Assembly: GCA_963786225.1 (NCBI GenBank) | Contig: CAWAYQ010000024.1 | Location: forward strand, 94,133-158,132 | Reading direction: 5' to 3' | Origin: Flaviflagellibacter sp963786225 | GTDB taxonomy: Bacteria; Pseudomonadota; Alphaproteobacteria; Rhizobiales; Methylopilaceae | DNA length: 64,000 nt | Shown: positions 57,535 through 64,000 of the stretch, piece by piece | How positions within the stretch are numbered: position 1 is the first letter of the stretch | Layout: each line of letters starts with the position of its first letter | Notes under the pieces: generated by a model | Seen by the model: the letters and a program-made list of their open reading frames with translations, nothing else | Databases searched by the model: none | What the model was told of the DNA's origin: nothing | Program-made: the position numbers and the translations under genes

Positions 57535-58930
57535 CTTGTTCTCCGATGGTGATGGGAAGTCGGATTTCGATCATTGAGCCGCTTGGGCCCGCCTCGATGT
57601 TGAACGAGCCGCCTAGGCTTTCCGCCCGTTCCCGAAGGCCGATGAGACCGAGGCCCGCCCCAGGCGATGGGGTGGTCGAACCGCCGCTGTCGCCGACGCT
57701 CAGAACGAGGCTGGAATCCTCGAGGTGGCACGAAACCGTCGCGGGACCGCCGTCGGCATGCCGGAAGGCGTTGTTGAGGCCCTCTTGGAGGAAGCGACAG
57801 GCGCAGATCTTCACCGCCGCTGGTACGGCCGCCGGCATTTCATCGAGCCGGACCCGGACCTCCGCCCCGGTCCGGCTCGCATGAATCCGGACCACGTGAT
57901 CGACGACCTCCTGAAGCGAGAGGTGCTCGATCTCCGGCAGCATCAGTCCCTTCGAGATGTTCCGAATGTCCTGGATGGCCTCGGTCAGCGCGGTGTCGAT
58001 CACCTTCAGCTCCGCATTGCGGCCTGCGGCCGTGCGCGCCCGCCGCACATGCTCGACCTTCAATGCCGCGAAGCCGATGAGCTGGGCCGGCCCGTCGTGC
58101 AGTTCGGCACCGATCCGCCTGAGAGAGGCCTCGGTCATCTCGGCGATGCGGCTGGATGCCCGCTGTGCCTTCTGCCTGAGCGTCAGGTTCAGGCTCGACA
58201 CCCGTTGGATCTGCACGATCCGGTCGCGGAGCTCGGCACGCTGCGCCTCGATGACCCGACTGCCGCGATGGACGATGCCGAACAGGCTCAGCATGATCAG
58301 CAGCGTCGATGCCGCGATGGCGAGCCAGCTCAGCAGGCGAACCCGGAACAGCTCGCGCTCCAGCGGCTCCGTCGCCTCGTGAATCTCGGCGACGGCAATC
58401 ACCCGACCGGAGACATGCTCCCGGATCGGGACGTAAATCTCGAGGTATCTCGTATCGAAGGATCGAACGACGTGCTCATGCGCGCTCAAGTCGGCGAATT
58501 GGGCCGAGACGTTCCCAGACAAGGCGACGAGAAGTCCGCGTGGAGGAGCAAAACGCCTGCCGATGAGCGCGGGCGTGGTCGAGTAGGCGATCGGCCCGCC
58601 TTCCTTCCAGATTTCAAGGTGCGGGAAGCGCCGCTTGAAGGACTCGGCGCCGAAAAGGCGGTCAAGTCTACGAGCGTTCTCGGGTTGCAAGACATCCGCC
58701 GTCGCAAGCTCCTGGACGCGCGGCGATAGGAAGCTGTCCATGAAGAGGGCCGTGGCGCCGGCCGTGTTGTCGATCCTCGCCCGGGAAGCCATGGTCGACG
58801 TGAAGTATCCGGCCAACACCATCACCAACAGCATGATGGCGCCGCCGGTAATCGCGAACTGGACCGAGAGACCTAGATCGTCGAAGCGAACTCTTCTGCT
58901 CGCGCGATCCAACGTCAGCGTTGCCGTCAT
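57527..58930 (-). CDS. Membrane sensor histidine kinase (NarX/DesK-type H-box)
   Basis: A 467-residue kinase: transmembrane helix 1 about 24-45, periplasmic sensing domain about 46-197, helix 2 about 198-220, a coiled-coil linker, and a HisKA_3 domain with the phosphoacceptor H278 in GAELHDGPAQ. The ATPase part has the N box (FLQEGLNNAFRHA) and GLGLIGLRERAESLGG. It phosphorylates the response regulator encoded just downstream. Signal unknown. Confidence 0.92.
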   Translation of the reverse strand: MTATLTLDRASRRVRFDDLGLSVQFAITGGAIMLLVMVLAGYFTSTMASRARIDNTAGATALFMDSFLSPRVQELATADVLQPENARRLDRLFGAESFKRRFPHLEIWKEGGPIAYSTTPALIGRRFAPPRGLLVALSGNVSAQFADLSAHEHVVRSFDTRYLEIYVPIREHVSGRVIAVAEIHEATEPLERELFRVRLLSWLAIAASTLLIMLSLFGIVHRGSRVIEAQRAELRDRIVQIQRVSSLNLTLRQKAQRASSRIAEMTEASLRRIGAELHDGPAQLIGFAALKVEHVRRARTAAGRNAELKVIDTALTEAIQDIRNISKGLMLPEIEHLSLQEVVDHVVRIHASRTGAEVRVRLDEMPAAVPAAVKICACRFLQEGLNNAFRHADGGPATVSCHLEDSSLVLSVGDSGGSTTPSPGAGLGLIGLRERAESLGGSFNIEAGPSGSMIEIRLPITIGEQDA

Positions 58931-58996
58931 CCCAACCCCACCACAATAGAGTCGGGCGCAGCATGGTCGCGGGAAGAAGAGAAGGGCAGGGTCGAA

Positions 58997-59089
58997 GGTC
59001 TGACGACTTTCCTGGACTTTGGTCCGGGGAAATTGCCCAGCTTTCGTGAAGCATTCATCAGACTTAAGAAAGCGTTAAATCGTCAGACC
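58997..59089. promoter_or_regulatory. Inverted and direct repeats between sensor kinase and peroxidase genes
   Basis: GGTCTGACGA at 58997-59006 and its exact complement TCGTCAGACC at 59080-59089, plus a related TCATCAGAC at 59055-59063 spaced 25 bases from TCGTCAGAC. They lie between divergent genes and are candidate binding sites for the LuxR-type regulators. Confidence 0.5.
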
Positions 59090-59198
59090 ATGTTCCGTTA
59101 CGTCGATCACCATCTCCACCGATCATGCCGGCCGAAAGCGGGAGCCCCCGCCGAACGGCATCCAGGCAGCAGCTCCCGAGGGAGCCGAGGAGAGAACG

Positions 59199-62100
59199 AT
59201 GGTGAAGCTGGTCAAGCACGATCTGCAATTCATCCTGAAGCAGATCGAGATCGCGGAAGCTCATTCGAGGGGCGAGGAGCTGACAGACCTCGTCAGCCAT
59301 GACCTGCTGCCTTACGGCCTGCGCACCGTCGACGGCAGCTACAACAACCTGGTTCCGGGTCACGAATGGAGCGGCGCCGCCGACCAGATCATGCCCCGCC
59401 TGCTCGATCCGAAATACGTTCCGGGCGAGGCGAGGCCCGCCGGGATGCATGGCCCCAATTCCCCCGCAGGCACGACGCCGACCCACTACCAAAATCCCGG
59501 CAACGTGTACGACTCCGATCCGCGCGTGATCTCGAACCTGATCTCGGACCAGTCCATCAACAATCCGGCGATCCAGGCCCTGATCGAACAGGGCAAGGCC
59601 CACGTCGTTCTCGGCACGCCCGTCCGCATCGAGGCGGAGGACTTCACGACCCCCGGCGTCTTCTTCGACGAGGCAATCACCGGGGCGTCCGGCGGGACGG
59701 TCGTTCGTCTGGCGCCGAACCAGACCGGCGCGACCTCGACCCGACTGGCTCAGGACGGCATCACGTCCGGAACCTACGACCTCAAGGTTGCCTATCTCGA
59801 CGAGAACGACGGGGCCATCAGCGCCGAACTCTGGGTCGACGGCGTCCAGGTCGGCACCTGGTCACTCAACCAGGCGACGCCCGGCAACGGGGCGCAGATC
59901 GAGAACCTGCGCACGATCACCTTCGAGAACGTCACGGTCGGACCGAATTCCGTCGTTGAACTGAGGGCCTCCGCCAACACGCTGGAGCTTGCCCGGATCG
60001 ATTACATCGAGATGACGCCGAAGACCGTCATGATCGACAACGTCTCCGCCGATCTCGGCGACACGGCGCCGTTCAATGGCTTCTTCACCCTGTTCGGCCA
60101 GTTCTTCGACCACGGCCTCGACCTGGTCAGCAAGGGCGACAACGGCACCGTCTACATTCCCCTCCAGCCCGACGATCCGCTCTACGTCGAGGGAAGCCCG
60201 ACCAACTTCATGGTCCTGACGCGTGCGACCCCGGTGATGGGCGCGGGTGCCGACGGGCAGATGGGCACGGCGGACGACGTCGTCCTCGGCCACAGGAACG
60301 AGACCACGCCGTGGATCGACCTCAACCAGGTCTACACGTCCAACCCGTCGCACCAGGTCTTCCTGCGCGAGTACACGATGGTCGACGGCAAGCCGATGGC
60401 GACCGGGCACATGCTCGAGGGCGCCAACGGCGGTCCGGCGACCTGGGCCGACGTGAAGCTCCAGGCGAAGACGATGCTCGGCATCGAGCTGAGCGACGCC
60501 GACGTCCTGCGCGTTCCCGGGCTGCTGACCGACGTCTACGGCGAGTTCGTGCGCGGTGCGAACGGCCTCCCGCAACTCGTCACCGCCACGGGTCCCGTGG
60601 AGGGCAACATCGGCCAGCCCGTGGCCGCATCCCTGGCCCACTCGGCCGGGCGCGCCTTCCTCAACGACATCGCCCATACGGCCGCGCCGGCTGGTCCGGT
60701 CGACCACGACCGCAACCCGCGACGGCTCCGGTCGCGGTGACGCGCGGATGCCGACGACATCGCCGGCAACCCGATCATCCCCAACCAGTTCGGGGTCGCG
60801 ACGACCTACGACAACGAGCTGCTCGATCGGCACGTCATCGTCGGCGACGGACGCGGCAACGAGAACATCGGACTGACGTCGATCCACCACGTCTTCCACT
60901 CCGAGCACAACCGCATGATCGAGGAGACGAAGAAGGTCGCCCTCGAATCCGGCGACCTCGCGTTCCTCAACGAGTGGCTGCTCACCGACGTGACGGCCAT
61001 CCCGACCACGCAGGCGGAGATCGATGCGCTGGTCTGGGACGGCGAGCGCCTGTTCCAGGCCGGCCGCTTCTCCACCGAGATGGTCTACCAGCATCTCGTG
61101 TTCGAGGAGTTCGCCCGCGCCGTCGCGCCGGACGTGGATCCCTTCCTGTTCTCCAACACCACCACCGTCGACGGCGCCATCGTGGCCGAGTTCGCCCACG
61201 TGGTCTATCGCTTCGGCCACTCGATGCTGACCGAGAGCATCGACATGATCTCCATGAACCCGGACGGCACTCCGGTCGAGAGCGAGATCGGCCTGATCGA
61301 GGCCTTCCTCAATCCCATCGCCTTCGGCAATGCCGGAACGAACGCCGATGAGGCGGCTGGCGCCATCCTGCGCGGCATGACGCGCCAGGTCGGCAACGAG
61401 ATCGACGAGTTCGTGACGGGCGCCCTGCGCAACAACCTGGTCGGGCTCCCGCTCGATCTCGGCGCGGTCAACATCGCCCGTGCCCGCGAGACCGGCGTGC
61501 CCTCGCTCAACGAGGCCCGGCGCCAGTTCTACGAGGACACCCAGGACACCCGCGTCAAGCCGTACGAGAGCTGGCACGACTTCGCGCTCTCCATGAAGAA
61601 CCCGGCCTCGGTGATCAACTTCATCGCCGCCTACGGCACGCATGCCACGATCACCTCGGCCGAGACGCTCGAGGAGAAGCGCGACGCGGCAACCCTGCTT
61701 GTCCTCGGCGGCGCTGGCGCGCCGGCGGATCGCCTCGACTTCCTCAACGCCACGGGGGCCTATGCGGGAGGAAAGCTCGGCGGCCTCAACGACGTCGACT
61801 TCTGGATCGGCGGTCTCGCCGAGCAGAAGATGACCTTCGGCTCCATGCTGGGCTCCACCTTCACCTACGTCCTCGAGTTCCAGATGGAGCAGCTCCAGGC
61901 GGGTGATCGGTTCTACTACCTCAGCCGTACGCAGGGCCTCAATCTCCTCAACGAGCTCGAGGCGGACTCCTTCGCCCAGCTCATCATGCGCAACACGAGC
62001 CTCGGCGACGGGAACTCCACCCACATCAACGGTTCCGCCTTCCAGACGGCGGACCACATCCTCGAGGTGGACAGGACCAGGCAGATCGGGGCCGACCCGG

Positions 62101-64000
62101 TCCATACGGACCCGATCCTCAACGCGATCAGCCCGATGGTGATCCGCGACAACCCGAACACCCCGGGGGCGGACAGCAACTACCTGCGCTACACCGGCGA
62201 CGCCCATGTCGTGCTTGGCGGCACGAACGCGAACGACATCCTGATCGGCGGCGAGGGCGACGACACGCTGTGGGGCGGCGCCGGCGAGGACCGCCTCGAG
62301 GGCGGCTACGGCGTCGACCATCTCCATGGCGGCGGCGGGCATGACATCATCACCGACAGCGGCACCGACAGCGGCGCGGCCGACGTGATCCACGGCGACG
62401 ACGGCGACGACGTCATCAACCCGGGCGGCGGCCTCGACCTCGTGTTCGGCGGGGGCGGCAGCGACTTCATCTACGGCGGCACCGAAGCCAAGACCGTGTC
62501 CGGCGGCCTCGGCAACGACTTCATCCGCGGCGCCACTGGCATCAGCTTCCTGGCCGGCAACGAGGGCCACGACTGGATCGAGGGCGGCGACAGCTTCGAC
62601 ACCCTCGCCGGCGAGAACTCCGAGCTGTTCTTCAACTCGACCATCATCGGCCACGACGTGCTGAACGGCCGCGGCAACGACACCGACTACGACGCCGAAT
62701 CCGGCGACGACATCATGGTCCAGGGCGCCGGGATTCAGCGCAACAACGGCATGGCCGGCTTCGACTGGGCGATCCACAAGGGGAACACGCAGGCCGCCGA
62801 CTCCGACATGAACGTGTCGATCTTCACCAACCAGCAGGACAACATCCTGCGCGACCGCTTCGACCTCGTCGAAGGGCTGTCGGGCTGGAAGCTGAACGAC
62901 AAGCTGACGGGCCGTGACGTGGTGATCGGCGCCTACGATGCCAACGGCAACGCCGCGGAGGTCGACCCGGACGCGCCGTTCGACTCCTATTCGAACGCGC
63001 TGCTGGAGAAGAACCTCGACCTGATCGCCGGGCTGCGCGAGCTGACCAACCATCTCGAGCGCACCACGGTCACCGTCGCGGGCGTCACCGAGACCATCGT
63101 GATGGATACCTCCGACGCGGCCGACATCCTGCTCGGCGGCGGCGGCAGCGACCTGATCGAGGGCAAGGGCGGCAACGACATCATCGACGGCGACCAGTGG
63201 CTGAACGTGCGCATCGAGGTCAGCCCGGATGCCAGCCGCGGCCAGACGTTCGCGGCGTTCAGCATCGACTCCCTCGACGAGATCCAGGCGCGGATGTTCT
63301 CCGGCGAGATCAGGGGCAGCCAGCTCTCGATCATCCGCGAGATCGTCGACGGCGAAGTGGCCGGGGACATCGACACGGCCGTCTTCTGGGACGCGGTCGC
63401 GAACTACGCCTTCACCCGCAACGCGGACGGCAGCCTCACGGTCGAGCACGTCAACCCAGTCGGCAGTGATCGACCCGACGACCGGAAGGAACCGCGAGTC
63501 CGACGGCGTCGACCGACTGTTCAACATCGAACGCCTGAAGTTCGCCGACGGCGACTTCTTGGTCGACGCAGCTCTTCAACCAGGCGCCGACGGGCGTTCC
63601 GACGATCACCGGGACGGAGAATGTGCTTACGGCCGACATCTCGGGCATCGCGGATGCAAACGGCCTGCCGAACACGTTCGCCTATCAATGGCAGCTCTCC
63701 ACCGACAATGGCACGACATGGACACCCATTAACGGGGCGACGACACAGACCTACGCCGTTCCCGCCACGCTGGTGGGACAACTGCTGAACGTGGTGGTCA
63801 GCTACACCGACCTCGACGGAAATGCGGAGTCCATGACCTCGGTCATGACGGCCAAGGTTGGGAGCATTGTTGCCAATACTATCGAGGGGACGGTCGGCCC
63901 GAACCTTCTCAACGGCCGCGCCGGGAACGACATCCTGAACGGCGGTTCGGACAACGACGTCCTGAACGGCGGCGCCGGGCTCGACGTGCTGAACGGCGGT
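59199..64000 (+). CDS. Giant animal-type haem peroxidase with carbohydrate-binding insert and RTX repeats (3' end outside window)
   Basis: No classical signal peptide. Residues 1-140 are the N-terminal peroxidase part. Residues about 143-273 look like a CBM6/35-type module (IEAEDFTTPG to IDYIEMTP). The peroxidase catalytic domain follows: distal His305 in FGQFFDHGLDL, catalytic Arg552 and haem-linking Glu555 in GDGRGNEN, proximal His674 in YRFGHSML. RTX nonapeptides (GGEGDDTLWGGAGEDRLEGG) start at about 62215 and recur at 63120 and 63890, so type I secretion and Ca2+-dependent folding are expected. Frames break at 60719 (lost base), 60746 (gained base), 63455 and 63570 (gained bases); correcting them gives one frame to the end of the window. 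GAGGAGAG precedes the ATG. Gene is incomplete here. Confidence 0.88.

Noticed and set aside
60700..60780. An apparent stop that would split the peroxidase into two genes
   Set aside because: Loss of one base at 60719 and gain of one at 60746 compensate each other; the segment between reads ATAPVAVT in the shifted frame, as in homologous peroxidases, and both flanks are in the same frame.
59862..63527. A 1,221-codon open frame on the minus strand opposite the peroxidase gene
   Set aside because: It mirrors the GC-rich codon use of the peroxidase/RTX gene, has no recognisable domain, and the plus strand carries clear catalytic motifs and RTX repeats.
1..64000. CRISPR arrays, tRNA or rRNA genes, insertion sequences with terminal inverted repeats
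   Set aside because: None could be recognised by reading; no regularly spaced repeats and no transposase-like protein were found. A covariance-model scan would be needed to exclude small RNA genes.

Overview
The window is high-GC DNA from an alphaproteobacterium, most likely a member of the Hyphomicrobiales (Rhizobiales). The evidence is gene order and fusions typical of that group: ftsB-pdhA-pdhB-pdhC-lpd-lipA, a fused ispDF, and dusB-ntrB-ntrC-ntrY-ntrX-trkA-dat-hfq-hflX-mazG. I cannot place it to genus from sequence reading alone. No rRNA, tRNA or CRISPR array was seen.

Layout. 1-13984: end of a K+/H+ antiporter, ftsB, a TAXI-type TRAP binding protein, a Sel1-like protein, the whole pyruvate dehydrogenase operon (with a small DUF5076 gene between pdhB and pdhC), a Cys-rich copper-binding four-helix protein, lipA, a COQ10-like gene and a membrane spermidine-synthase-like protein. 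13985-28011: cinA and ispDF on the minus strand, then the nitrogen-regulation block and the hfq-hflX pair. 28071-31699: DUF488, a glycosyltransferase with its small membrane partner, a VOC protein and a HerA-like ATPase. 31762-37407: a catabolic cluster for unsaturated uronates (GntR regulator, TRAP DctPQM, KduI, KduD, KdgF-like cupin).

37408-49408 is a patchwork accessory region. It holds a DHA/NHS-type MFS gene, a hydrolase, class I aldolase, copper-related small proteins, a broken autotransporter joined to a truncated TIGR03032 gene, a cupredoxin, Tex, a quinone-oxidoreductase-like gene and scars of a carboxymuconolactone decarboxylase and a MocR regulator. An imperfect direct repeat (198/170 bp) lies near its two ends. 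49409-55806 carries a secreted hydrolase, an SDR, small unknowns, a stand-alone cytochrome c oxidase subunit I and a berberine-bridge-type FAD oxidase.

55807-64000 is the most distinctive part. An orphan LuxR-type response regulator with Glu in place of the phosphorylated Asp and a canonical response regulator/histidine kinase pair lie next to a very large animal-type haem peroxidase. The peroxidase carries a carbohydrate-binding-like insert and RTX calcium-binding repeats, and runs off the window end. A 10-bp perfect inverted repeat sits between the kinase and the peroxidase.

Numerous single-base frameshifts occur, including in genes expected to be essential (lpd, ispDF twice). Most sit at short homopolymers, which points to residual sequencing indels more than to gene death. 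For those genes the full restored span is given.
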